This document shows, piece by piece, positions 51,110 through 59,066 of a DNA stretch of 64,000 nt. The stretch lies in assembly GCA_019420505.1 (NCBI GenBank), contig JAHZHC010000007.1, forward strand, positions 72,695 through 136,694, given 5' to 3'. The notes below the pieces were generated by a model. It saw nothing but the letters and a program-made list of their open reading frames with translations, had not been told where the DNA came from and did not search any database. Position 1 is the first letter of the stretch; each line of letters begins with the position of its first letter. Origin of the DNA: Ruminococcus sp. Lineage in GTDB: Bacteria; Bacillota; Clostridia; Oscillospirales; Ruminococcaceae. The translations under genes and the position numbers were made by a program.

Positions 51110-52045
51110 ATGAAAAAAGTTCATGTTTCTGCAATTAACCGAAAACTTAAGGAAGATATAAATGCTTTTATTCACAAATGTGAGGAAGATTATTTTTCTC
51201 AAGTGAAATCAATGGCTGATATGATTTATCAACGTGGGGATTCAAAACCGATAGTGCTGCTTTCAGGTCCGTCGGGATCAGGAAAAACCACTACATCGCT
51301 CAAGCTTGAGCAATACCTTGATTCTATGGGAAAGTGCACTCATACGATCTCGATGGACGATTATTTTTTACCGGCTCATGAAAATCATCAGGCTATGACC
51401 GAAACCGGTGAGATTGATTATGAATCTCCTTATCGTTTGGATATTCCTCTTTTAAATGAGCACATGATTAAAATTGCAAATTGTGAAGAGGTTCGGCTTC
51501 CGTCATTTGATTTTAAACATCAGGAGCGTAAGCAGGGTCAATGTCTGAAAAGAAATCACGGAGATATTGTTGTTTTTGAAGGAATTCATGCATTAAATCC
51601 TGATGTAACAGGTATGACAGACGGTTTTGCTAACTGTGTTTATGTGAGCGTCAGATCAAGAATTCAAACAACAGAAGGTGTTTGTCTGCATCCTTGTATG
51701 ATAAGACTTATGAGACGTATTATAAGGGATAAATTTTTCCGGGCACGCAGGCCGATAGAAACGCTTGAAATGTTTAACAGCGTTGAACGAGGCGAAAACC
51801 TTTATATAATGCCATATAAACAGCGTGCTGAATTCAATATTGATACTTTTATTCCTTACGAGGTTTCGGTATATAAAAGCTTTCTTTATGAAGATTTGAT
51901 CGAAGCGTCAAAAACCTATGATGATTTTGAAAAGTTTAAACTTATAATGTCAGTTTTTGATGAACTGGATAATCTGGATATTGATCTTGTGCCGCCTGAA
52001 GCATTGATACGGGAGTTTATAGGCGGAAGTTCATATGAATATTAA
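51110..52045 (+). CDS. udk: Uridine kinase-like nucleoside kinase
   Basis: A 311-residue P-loop kinase of the phosphoribulokinase/uridine kinase family. Walker A is LLSGPSGSGKTTTSLKL. SMDDYFLP carries the base-proximal Asp. DFKHQERK and DIVVFEGIHALNP are family motifs, as is the lid region RLMRRIIRDKFFRARRPIETL. About 50 N-terminal residues precede the kinase core; they are helical and without a clear TGS domain. The start is uncertain: ATG 51098 would add four residues, but AAAGGG lies too close to it. It would phosphorylate uridine or cytidine in salvage, inferred from the family. Confidence 0.85.
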   Translation: MKKVHVSAINRKLKEDINAFIHKCEEDYFSQVKSMADMIYQRGDSKPIVLLSGPSGSGKTTTSLKLEQYLDSMGKCTHTISMDDYFLPAHENHQAMTETGEIDYESPYRLDIPLLNEHMIKIANCEEVRLPSFDFKHQERKQGQCLKRNHGDIVVFEGIHALNPDVTGMTDGFANCVYVSVRSRIQTTEGVCLHPCMIRLMRRIIRDKFFRARRPIETLEMFNSVERGENLYIMPYKQRAEFNIDTFIPYEVSVYKSFLYEDLIEASKTYDDFEKFKLIMSVFDELDNLDIDLVPPEALIREFIGGSSYEY

Positions 52046-52078
52046 AAAGCTGTTCGCAAAATAAAGCGAACAGCTTTC
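52046..52078. terminator. Two-way terminator between the uridine-kinase-like gene and rubrerythrin
   Basis: AAAGCTGTTCGC (52046-52057), 8-nt loop, GCGAACAGCTTT (52066-52077). T-rich on both strands. Confidence 0.88.
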
Positions 52079-52087
52079 TTTGTTATT

Positions 52088-52699
52088 TTATCTGCATTCG
52101 TCTTGACAAGTCCAGGGAGTCATATTCAAGCGAATAAAATATCCCTGTTCTTTTGAACAAACCGGACAGATATTAGGTGCTTGTGTACTCTCCATAATAA
52201 ATCCACAGTTAAGGCAGAACCATGTTTCGGTTTTTTCAGATGAGAAAAGCTGGTTTTGTTCCATCAGTCTGCCAAATGAATGGAACCGATCACCATGATA
52301 TTTTTCTATTTTTGCAATATTGGTAAAGTCCTGTGCTATTCTTGTAAAGCCTTCTTCTCTTGCTACCTGAGCAAAGGCAGGATATACATCTTCAAATTCT
52401 TCATATTCATTGTGATGAGCCATTTTCAGCAAATCTAAAATGTTTGCTGAAATATCAACCGGATAACCTCCGTCAATATGAATTGTGTCGCCTGCACATT
52501 CTTTTAGATGATTATAAAAAATCATTGCGTGTTCTTTTTCCTGATTGGCAGTAAATTTAAAGAGATCTGCAAGTACATAAAGCTTTTGCTGCCTTGCTTG
52601 CTCTTCAGCGTGGGTATAACGGTTTCTTGCCTGACTTTCTCCTGCGAAAGACCGCATGAGATTTTCTTTGGTTTTACTTGAATTAAAATCAACACTCAT
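52088..52699 (-). CDS. rbr: Rubrerythrin
   Basis: A 203-residue non-haem iron peroxidase that protects anaerobes from peroxide. The N-terminal four-helix ferritin-like domain carries the di-iron ligands (AGESQARNRYT, ANQEKEHAMIFYNHL, ...EEGF and EKYHGDRF). The C-terminal rubredoxin domain has WFCLNCGFIMES and ICPVCSKEQGYF, binding one Fe(Cys)4. Start ATG 52699. Unusually, the Shine-Dalgarno AAAGGAGG lies 33 bases away, with a perfect inverted repeat between. It is transcribed from a promoter partly inside the ypeB 3' end. Confidence 0.95.
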   Translation of the reverse strand: MSVDFNSSKTKENLMRSFAGESQARNRYTHAEEQARQQKLYVLADLFKFTANQEKEHAMIFYNHLKECAGDTIHIDGGYPVDISANILDLLKMAHHNEYEEFEDVYPAFAQVAREEGFTRIAQDFTNIAKIEKYHGDRFHSFGRLMEQNQLFSSEKTETWFCLNCGFIMESTQAPNICPVCSKEQGYFIRLNMTPWTCQDECR

Positions 52700-52708
52700 A
52701 ATTGTTAT

Positions 52709-52740
52709 CCATATTCTTATTAGGGAATATGGCCTCCTTT
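52709..52740 (-). promoter_or_regulatory. Inverted repeat between the Shine-Dalgarno site and the start of rubrerythrin
   Basis: On the minus strand AAAGGAGG (52740-52733) is directly followed by CCATATTC, eight bases, GAATATGG (52732-52709), then nine bases and the ATG. Folding the stem would bring the ribosome site to normal distance. Alternatively the repeat is an operator for a dimeric repressor. Confidence 0.55.
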
Positions 52741-52754
52741 CAATATTTTAGCTT

Positions 52755-52784
52755 TTTATAAATATTTTTAGGCTACATCGTCAA
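52755..52784 (-). promoter_or_regulatory. Promoter of rubrerythrin
   Basis: TTGACG (52784-52779), an 18-bp spacer and TATAAA (52760-52755) on the minus strand. The -35 lies within the last codons of ypeB. Confidence 0.6.
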
Positions 52785-54116
52785 AGTTCCGTTTTCACTT
52801 TCAAAAAGAATTAGTATCTGTTCTTCTTGTCCTGTGACTGCATTTATATATACAAGAACATGACCGCCTTTTTCATTTTTGCATTTGAATTCATAGCAGA
52901 AGCGTTCTTCTGTTCCCTCGGACGGGATTAATGCAAGCTGACGGCTTTCGATAGTAAGCATTGGAGATACTTTCTTTTCCGCATCTAACGGAGAAATTCT
53001 ATCCTTGCTGTAATTTCTTGTTTCGTGATTTACAAGAAAGCCTCTTGCATCAAATCCTAAAATCTCTCCGTTATCCAGCGCTACAGATACTTTAATGAGA
53101 TCAGTGTAGACACAAATATCATTATCATTATAGGCAAAATTTACTGTAAGAATGCCGTTGTAATCCTCATAATAGGTGGTTTTCATTGAGTTTATTCCTA
53201 AATCCTCAAGAAATTTCTGTGCTGAAGATAGTCCTTGATCAATAGGTATGGTTTCGTTATTGACTAAACGGTTTTTCAGGAAATAAGATAAATATCCCCC
53301 GTTCTTTGTTACTGCACAGCTTATTGTACCTTTGTCGTCTGAAAATACCCATGACGGCATTTTCCCTGCCTCTTCCGTGACCTGAGTGAAGTCGGCAGAG
53401 TTGATTCCTGTTGCCATTGTTGCACGTTCAAGAGCCTTTTGTTCAGTTATTTCTTTGGCATTTGCCGTCATTTTAGGATTTTTCTCTAATATGTGATCTG
53501 AAAAAGGTCCGTCATAAATGAGCGTAGGATAAGCGTCAAATCCTTCTTCAAAATCAGAAAATCCCTCTGTAACATTAGGGGTGTTCTCATCAGGCGCTTT
53601 CATTGAAGAAGCTACGGTCATCAGCGTTATCTCTCCGCTGTTAATACTGCTTTCCAACTCCCACATATCGTCACAAAGTCTGTTTGAAAATTCATGCAGG
53701 CTTTTTAGTTTTTTATACTCTTCTTCGCTTATTTGCTCATCGTGAGATGCTTTTGAAGCAAGTGACAGAGCATAGTTACCTACTTGTGACAAGAATTTGT
53801 ATGTGTTTTCAAGCTGAAGCTCTTCTATAGGGAGCTGAGCCAGAGCAGCTTTTGCTGTGGAGGATTCACGCCAAAGCTTGGAAGAAAGCTGTTGCTGAAG
53901 CTCGGGAGTTCCGGCATAAATCTGTTTTTCAAGCGTGTTGTTAATATTGTCAGCAGCAGTTGAAAGCTCCTCTACCGCCCGCATATACGAATATTCCAAT
54001 GCACGGTTGTTTACTTTATTTTCAGTCATAAGCTGAATATTTCTGACAGATAAAGCTCCGACTCCGGCAATGGCAAATGATATTATTCTGACTATATTTC
54101 TTTTTGAAATATACAT
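52773..54116 (-). CDS. ypeB: Germination protein YpeB
   Basis: A 447-residue spore protein with an N-terminal membrane anchor (IVRIISFAIAGVGALSVRNIQLM). A helical domain and C-terminal PepSY-like repeats follow (ALERATMATGINSADFTQVTEE and DAEKKVSPMLTIESRQLALIPSEG). YpeB stabilises the cortex-lytic enzyme SleB in dormant spores. ATG 54116 is chosen over 54191 because AAGGAG lies upstream of it. sleB is not next to it; an SH3-SleB-type hydrolase gene lies about 5 kb away at 59067. A weak sigma-G-like pair (TGTATA, 15 bp, CAAATAA) sits at 54190-54163. Confidence 0.9.
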   Translation of the reverse strand: MYISKRNIVRIISFAIAGVGALSVRNIQLMTENKVNNRALEYSYMRAVEELSTAADNINNTLEKQIYAGTPELQQQLSSKLWRESSTAKAALAQLPIEELQLENTYKFLSQVGNYALSLASKASHDEQISEEEYKKLKSLHEFSNRLCDDMWELESSINSGEITLMTVASSMKAPDENTPNVTEGFSDFEEGFDAYPTLIYDGPFSDHILEKNPKMTANAKEITEQKALERATMATGINSADFTQVTEEAGKMPSWVFSDDKGTISCAVTKNGGYLSYFLKNRLVNNETIPIDQGLSSAQKFLEDLGINSMKTTYYEDYNGILTVNFAYNDNDICVYTDLIKVSVALDNGEILGFDARGFLVNHETRNYSKDRISPLDAEKKVSPMLTIESRQLALIPSEGTEERFCYEFKCKNEKGGHVLVYINAVTGQEEQILILFESENGTLTM

Positions 54117-54280
54117 TTTATGCACTCCTTTTTTGTACATTAATTTGTACTTCTTGGCAATATTATTTGCTAATAGATGAAAAATATACATGGTTTTTTA
54201 TAAATTTTGCAGTTCAAAAAAGTCACACAAATCAATTTTAGTGCTTTATTTTGTACTTAAAATTGGAATAGCATCATAAG

Positions 54281-54309
54281 TTGAAAAAATTATGAATATA
54301 TGATATAAT
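54281..54309 (+). promoter_or_regulatory. Promoter of the cysteine desulfurase gene
   Basis: TTGAAA (54281-54286), a 17-bp spacer and TATAAT (54304-54309), 36 bp before ATG 54346. Confidence 0.75.
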
Positions 54310-54345
54310 TAATATATCTGTACATTGGTGAAAGGGAATGTTTTA

Positions 54346-55476
54346 ATGATATATTTTGATAATGCAGCAACCACTGCTCCAAGTAATGAAGCATGCAAAG
54401 CGGTATCAGAAGGTCTTAAGTGTTTCGGAAATCCGTCATCGCTCCATAGATTAGGTCTTGATGCTGAAAAATTATTGGATATTGCAAGAGATAATATAGC
54501 TTCAGTTTTGGGTGTTCAGGATCATGAGATTTATTTTACTTCAGGTGCAACAGAGAGCAATAATACTGCAATTTTAGGCGCTGCAAGGAAATTTGGGAAG
54601 AGAAAAAAGAGAATAGTTACTACATCTGTCGAACATCCATCAGTCTCTGAGGTTTGTACACGGCTTGAGAGCGAGGGTTTTGAGGTTATAAGAGTGTTGC
54701 CTGACACAGACGGAAGAATTAATGCCGCAGATATAATTAATTCCGTTGATGACAATACTTTTCTTGTGACTTGTATGTATGTAAATAATGAAAATGGGTT
54801 TATCCTGCCTGTGGAAAAGGCATTTTCGGTTATTAAGAAAAAATATCCTGATGTTATTACTCACTGTGACTGTGTTCAGGCTTTTCTGAAATTACCAATT
54901 AAAGCGAAAAAGCTGAATGCAGATTTAATTTCATTGAGTGCGCATAAAATCCACGGGCCTAAGGGAATTGGTGCTTTGTATATGAAAAAGGGCGTCAACA
55001 TTCCGGCTTTTATTGTTGGAGGCGGACAAGAAAAGACTTTTCGTTCAGGAACAGAGTCAGTACCTCTTATATGCGGATTTTCAGCAGCCGTAATGGAGTT
55101 GAGCGAAAATATTGACCGGCGCTATGAATATGTTAAGTCCTTGCAAACTTATCTGTTTGACAGGTGCAGTCAATTTGATAATATTCATATTAATTCTGAT
55201 TTAAATTGTTCTCCATATGTAAACAGCATAGCAATCAGTAATTTAAAATCAGAAGTTGTTCTGCATTTTCTTGAAGAACGTGATATATTCGTATCAAGCG
55301 GTTCTGCCTGTTCTAAAGGAAAGAAAAGCAGTGTTCTTAAAAACTTCAGAGTTGCTGAAAAATATCTTGATTCTACAATCCGTATTAGTTTTTCTAAGGA
55401 TAATACAAAATGTGAGATTGACAGCCTTATTGAAGCACTTGCCGAAGCAAATAAAAAGCTGTGCAAAATCAGATAA
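54346..55476 (+). CDS. Cysteine desulfurase, NifS/IscS-like, probable ThiI partner
   Basis: A 376-residue PLP enzyme taking sulfur from cysteine as a persulfide. It starts MIYFDNAATTAPSNEA. TSGATESNN and His97 in SVEHPS are conserved. The PLP lysine is Lys201 in SLSAHKIHGPKG and the persulfide cysteine Cys322 in SSGSACSKGKK. ATG 54346 is favoured over GTG 54325 because AAAGGGAA lies between them. thiI follows by 156 bp, so it most likely feeds sulfur to ThiI for 4-thiouridine in tRNA, as in Bacillus NifZ-ThiI. That is inference from context. Confidence 0.92.
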   Translation: MIYFDNAATTAPSNEACKAVSEGLKCFGNPSSLHRLGLDAEKLLDIARDNIASVLGVQDHEIYFTSGATESNNTAILGAARKFGKRKKRIVTTSVEHPSVSEVCTRLESEGFEVIRVLPDTDGRINAADIINSVDDNTFLVTCMYVNNENGFILPVEKAFSVIKKKYPDVITHCDCVQAFLKLPIKAKKLNADLISLSAHKIHGPKGIGALYMKKGVNIPAFIVGGGQEKTFRSGTESVPLICGFSAAVMELSENIDRRYEYVKSLQTYLFDRCSQFDNIHINSDLNCSPYVNSIAISNLKSEVVLHFLEERDIFVSSGSACSKGKKSSVLKNFRVAEKYLDSTIRISFSKDNTKCEIDSLIEALAEANKKLCKIR

Positions 55477-55595
55477 TCAATAAAAAACAAATGTTTTATA
55501 CTATATATAATATATAACGTTAGAATTTATGGAATTTGAGGCTAATAAAAAAGAACATATTTGTTTTTGATCTGAAATACATAATATTAAAAATA

Positions 55596-55626
55596 AAAGG
55601 AGGAAATGCTTCCTTTGGAAGTATGA
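55596..55626 (+). promoter_or_regulatory. Hairpin and six-codon upstream frame before thiI
   Basis: AAAGGAGG (55596-55603) pairs with CTTCCTTT (55609-55616) through one G-U pair, with AAATG in the loop. ATG 55606 opens MLPLEV and stops at 55626, six bases before the thiI ATG. This suggests translation coupling or control by ribosome passage. It is similar in sequence to the block at 51073. Confidence 0.5.
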
Positions 55627-55632
55627 ATTAAC

Positions 55633-56808
55633 ATGAGAGAATTGATTTTGTGTAAATATGGCGAAATTGCCCTTAAAGGTCTGAATAAAAGCACCTTTGA
55701 AAGTATGCTTGTGAAGAATGTCAAACGCAGACTTCGTTTTTGCGGAAAATTTAATTATTCCCGTGCTCAGTCTACTTTGTATATTGAACCGCTTGAAGAT
55801 AATATTGATATGGATGAGGTTGAGGATAAGCTTACAAAAATTTTCGGTATTGCAAAACTATGCAGGGCATTAATGGTTGAGAAAAGCATGGATTCTATTA
55901 TTCATGATTCAATGGAGTACTTGGAAGATGCTTTGTTGGGTGCCAAAACATTTAAAGTAAACGCAAAGCGTGCGGATAAGAAATTCCCTTTGAAATCGCC
56001 TGAAATCTGCCGTGAGTTTGGTCATGAAATACTTCAGAAATATCCTCACCTTACAGTTGATGTTCATAACCCCGATGTTACGGTAACAGTTGAAATACGT
56101 GAAGATAATGCATTTATACATGCATTGAAAATTGACGGAGCCGGAGGAATGCCTGTTGGCAGCAGCGGTAAGGCAATGCTGCTTTTGTCAGGAGGTATAG
56201 ATTCACCTGTTGCCGGATATATGATTGCTAAGCGAGGAGTATGCGTTGAGGCTATTCATTTTGAAGCACCACCCTATACCTCGGAGCGTGCAAGGTTAAA
56301 GGTGGAAAAGCTTGCTGAAAAAATGGCGGCATATTGCGGTGATATTAATTTCCACTGTGTTCCTTTTACGGAAATTCAGGAAGTTCTGAAGGATGTATGT
56401 CCCGAAGAATTATTCACTATTATTATGCGCAGACTAATGATGGAAATTGCACAGCGTTTTTGTGAAAAGGAAAATATACAATGCCTCGTAACAGGTGAAA
56501 GCATTGGTCAGGTTGCAAGTCAAACAATGTATGCAATGGTTTGTACAGACGCAGTTTGCAGAATCCCTGTTTTCAGACCATGTATTGGTCTGGACAAATC
56601 CGAAATTGTTGAAATTTCAAGAAAAATTGATACTTTCGAGACTTCAATTGAACCTTATGAGGATTGCTGTACTGTATTTACGCCAAGGCATCCTAAGACA
56701 AAGCCCTCTCTTGAAGAAGTTGAAAAAGCGCAGGCTATGTTCGATTTTGAACCGCTTATTCAGAAGGCAATTGATGAGACTAAAGTTTATCTGATAAGAA
56801 ACAAATAA
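55633..56808 (+). CDS. thiI: tRNA 4-thiouridine synthetase ThiI
   Basis: A 391-residue enzyme that adenylates uridine 8 of tRNA and installs sulfur. An N-terminal ferredoxin-like and THUMP region (residues 1-165) contains the start MRELILCKYGEIALKGLNK and FKVNAKRADKKFPL. The PP-loop ATPase domain begins LLLSGGIDSPVAGYM (SGGIDS 186-191). LVTGESIGQVASQTMYAM and DCCTVFTPRHPKTKPS follow. There is no C-terminal rhodanese domain, as in Bacillus-type ThiI. It works with the upstream cysteine desulfurase. Confidence 0.95.
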   Translation: MRELILCKYGEIALKGLNKSTFESMLVKNVKRRLRFCGKFNYSRAQSTLYIEPLEDNIDMDEVEDKLTKIFGIAKLCRALMVEKSMDSIIHDSMEYLEDALLGAKTFKVNAKRADKKFPLKSPEICREFGHEILQKYPHLTVDVHNPDVTVTVEIREDNAFIHALKIDGAGGMPVGSSGKAMLLLSGGIDSPVAGYMIAKRGVCVEAIHFEAPPYTSERARLKVEKLAEKMAAYCGDINFHCVPFTEIQEVLKDVCPEELFTIIMRRLMMEIAQRFCEKENIQCLVTGESIGQVASQTMYAMVCTDAVCRIPVFRPCIGLDKSEIVEISRKIDTFETSIEPYEDCCTVFTPRHPKTKPSLEEVEKAQAMFDFEPLIQKAIDETKVYLIRNK

Positions 56809-57127
56809 AGCATTAAGGTAAAACAGCTTTACAGTCTAAGGAATAACATTTTTTAGAAGATTTGTTTTTGCAAATTGCCTTTAGAATATTTATGGAAATA
56901 TCGAGTATGTCAAGCTAAATTGGTTTACAAAGTATATACAATAAGCGTAAATACAGCGATCATATAAACAAATAATTCCGAAAAAGCAGAAATGAGTTAC
57001 AAAACGGTTAATGCATTATGGATTTGTAATAAAATGATGTGGTTCTTAGCACTGGAATTTGTATAAAAATTAATGCAAAGGTTGTATTTCCCCTATTTTA
57101 CGTGCTTTTTGACTATATTATTAATAA
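56809..57127. other. Gene-free, AT-rich stretch between thiI and cinA
   Basis: No frame of note and no strong terminator. GTAAA with TTTAC (56818-56832) may pair. I see nothing else in it. Confidence 0.4.
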
Positions 57128-57155
57128 TTACAGGTTAAAATAATCCTTGTATAAT
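57128..57155 (+). promoter_or_regulatory. Promoter of the cinA-srtB unit
   Basis: TTACAG (57128-57133), a 16-bp spacer and TATAAT (57150-57155). It overlaps a long in-frame ATG at 57154, so translation should start downstream, leaving a leader of about 130 nt. Confidence 0.6.
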
Positions 57156-57291
57156 GCTGGAATCAATAAAACAAACTGTAATTTATCGCACGAAAAATGC
57201 TGATTTTTTTGTTAACCCAAATCATTCAATTAATAATTATGAAATATTTATCGCGTTTTTTATGTGCAAAATTGTGAGAAATGAGGTCGAA

Positions 57292-57834
57292 ATGTTAGTG
57301 GTTTTTGCTGATGATGACAAAGTGGTTACAGATTCTATTGACAGAGTTGTAACTGATGTAGTAGAATATTTTATGACAAAAAAGATTACCTTAAGTACAG
57401 CTGAAAGTTGTACCGGGGGAATGGTAAGTCAGATGATTACTTCAGTATCAGGCGCTTCTAAAATTTTCTTGGGCGGAATTTGTTCTTATACTGAGGAAAT
57501 GAAAAAGAAAGTGCTTGGCGTCGGCGAAGAAACATTGAACAGGTACACGGTTTATTCGCCCCAGGTTGCTGATGAAATGAGTTACGGTGTTATGAAACTG
57601 ACAGGTTCAATGGCTTCTGTGGGAATAACCGGATTGGCTGGTCCGGACGGAGGCACTGAAGATAAACCTGTAGGAACTGTTTATGTTTCAGTCAGATATA
57701 AGGACAGCGAGCTTGTGGAAGACTTAATGCTTTATAAAGAATATGAAAAATTAGACCGAAGAAAAATCCGAACTATAACAACAGTAAAAGCTCTTGAAAT
57801 GTTGAAGCAGCTTTGTGAGAATTATGAAAGTTGA
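57292..57834 (+). CDS. CinA C-terminal domain protein (nicotinamide-nucleotide amidohydrolase type)
   Basis: A 180-residue stand-alone CinA C-terminal (PncC) domain. It has STAESCTGGMVSQMITSVSGASKIFLGG-type and SYTEEMKKKVLGVGEETL motifs, then VGITGLAGPDGGTEDKPVGTVYVSV. PncC deamidates nicotinamide mononucleotide in NAD recycling. The N-terminal molybdopterin-binding-like domain of full CinA is absent. ATG 57292 with GAGG upstream is preferred to 57154, which lies in the -10 box. The sortase gene follows after 9 bp. Confidence 0.88.
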   Translation: MLVVFADDDKVVTDSIDRVVTDVVEYFMTKKITLSTAESCTGGMVSQMITSVSGASKIFLGGICSYTEEMKKKVLGVGEETLNRYTVYSPQVADEMSYGVMKLTGSMASVGITGLAGPDGGTEDKPVGTVYVSVRYKDSELVEDLMLYKEYEKLDRRKIRTITTVKALEMLKQLCENYES

Positions 57835-57843
57835 GGATAAAAA

Positions 57844-58923
57844 ATGTCAATGGCTAATGAAACATTAAATCTGACTCCAAAAGATAACAGCAATTTTTTT
57901 GTCAGAGTATTGAAATATTTCATCCCCTGGAAAGGTGATGGAAAAAGCGAAGTTATAAGAAAATTCGTATTTATTTTTTCAATAGCAGTTTTTTGTTTTT
58001 CACTGGGACAGCTTAAAGCTTTTCTTCAAACAGATGAAGCGGAAAAAAGCTATGTTCAAAAAATGCAGGAGGAGCTTTCTCCTACGTTCGACAGCGTAAA
58101 TGATGATTCCAGTTCAGTTTCGCCGGAGGATGAATCTCCGGAGGCTCAGTCTAAGGAACGAAAGGTTCAGAGCTGGGCTAAGAAATTGGTGAAGCGTAAC
58201 TCAGACTCGGTCGGCTGGATAAGGATTCCTGACTGGACGGATTCCAATGGAAATCTGTTTATTGATTATCCTGTTTTACAGTATGTATCAGATGATCCGA
58301 GTGTAGGAAACAATTACTACCTGAAAAAAAATATTGATAAGGAATATTATGAGTCCGGAAGCATATATGCAGACTGTCTGGTGCCAATAGATGAAAACGG
58401 TCAGGCTGATAATATTACGATTTACGGGCATCATATGAGATCCTTGGGAACGGCCTTTACTCATTTGGCTGAATATAAAATGGGCGTTGATTTTCTTAAG
58501 AAGCATCCGGTAATTGAGTTTAATACTATTTTTGAAAGCAATCAAAAATATGTAATAATCGGCTGTTACATAGCTAACACCGAGGAAAGTCAGGATAACG
58601 GAAAAATCTTTGATTATTGGAGATATCGTAATTTTGACGAAGATCATACATTTGAAAGCTTTATCGAAAATGTAAGAAAATATTCATGGTATTCAAGTGA
58701 TGTTGAATGCGAGGAAGATGATGATTATATATCTCTTCAGATTTGTTCAAACGAAGTAAAAGATACAAGATGGGTTATTACGGCTAAAAAAATGGACGCT
58801 GATGATAATCTTGATTTGATCATTGATTCTTATAAGGAGAAAGCAGATAAGGATGTTTATTTCCCGAAATGCTGGCGGGATGTTTGGGGAAATGAAAAAC
58901 AATATTTCGGTTGGGCATATTAA
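57844..58923 (+). CDS. Class B sortase
   Basis: A 359-residue membrane-anchored transpeptidase that joins proteins to the cell wall. One helix (FVFIFSIAVFCFSLG, about 41-55) follows a cytoplasmic start. A Ser/Glu-rich linker (about 70-115) leads into the sortase barrel: VGWIRIPDW, FIDYPVLQ, catalytic His196 in IYGHHM, Cys301 in ISLQICSNE and Arg309 in DTRWVI. The usual TLxTC before the cysteine reads SLQIC. The 60-residue helix insertion before the cysteine is typical of class B. No LPxTG-type substrate is encoded in this window. It may be co-transcribed with cinA. Confidence 0.9.
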   Translation: MSMANETLNLTPKDNSNFFVRVLKYFIPWKGDGKSEVIRKFVFIFSIAVFCFSLGQLKAFLQTDEAEKSYVQKMQEELSPTFDSVNDDSSSVSPEDESPEAQSKERKVQSWAKKLVKRNSDSVGWIRIPDWTDSNGNLFIDYPVLQYVSDDPSVGNNYYLKKNIDKEYYESGSIYADCLVPIDENGQADNITIYGHHMRSLGTAFTHLAEYKMGVDFLKKHPVIEFNTIFESNQKYVIIGCYIANTEESQDNGKIFDYWRYRNFDEDHTFESFIENVRKYSWYSSDVECEEDDDYISLQICSNEVKDTRWVITAKKMDADDNLDLIIDSYKEKADKDVYFPKCWRDVWGNEKQYFGWAY

Positions 58924-58929
58924 TGTTTA

Positions 58930-58947
58930 TTACATCATATGATGTAA
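58930..58947. promoter_or_regulatory. 18-bp perfect palindrome, operator-like
   Basis: TTACATCATATGATGTAA directly after the sortase gene. A TATAAT follows at 58956-58961, so the palindrome would cover the -35 region of a promoter for the SleB-like gene. A hairpin, CTGTGAA with TTCACAG (58962-58985), comes next. Confidence 0.5.
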
Positions 58948-59066
58948 AATATAAATATAATCTGTGAAGCCTCTCACGTTCACAGAGGGACGGTATCTTT
59001 TTTGAAGATGTTGTCTTGCGGGCAGAAAATTGCGGATCTGTCTGCGGAAAGGGAAATGTGATAAAA

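Noticed and set aside
51098..51112. ATG 51098 as the certain start of the uridine-kinase-like gene
   Set aside because: AAAGGG lies one base away, too close for initiation. ATG 51110 is also not ideal, so the start is left open.
57154..57291. Longer start for the CinA-domain protein
   Set aside because: The ATG is inside the -10 element and the extra residues do not resemble the family.
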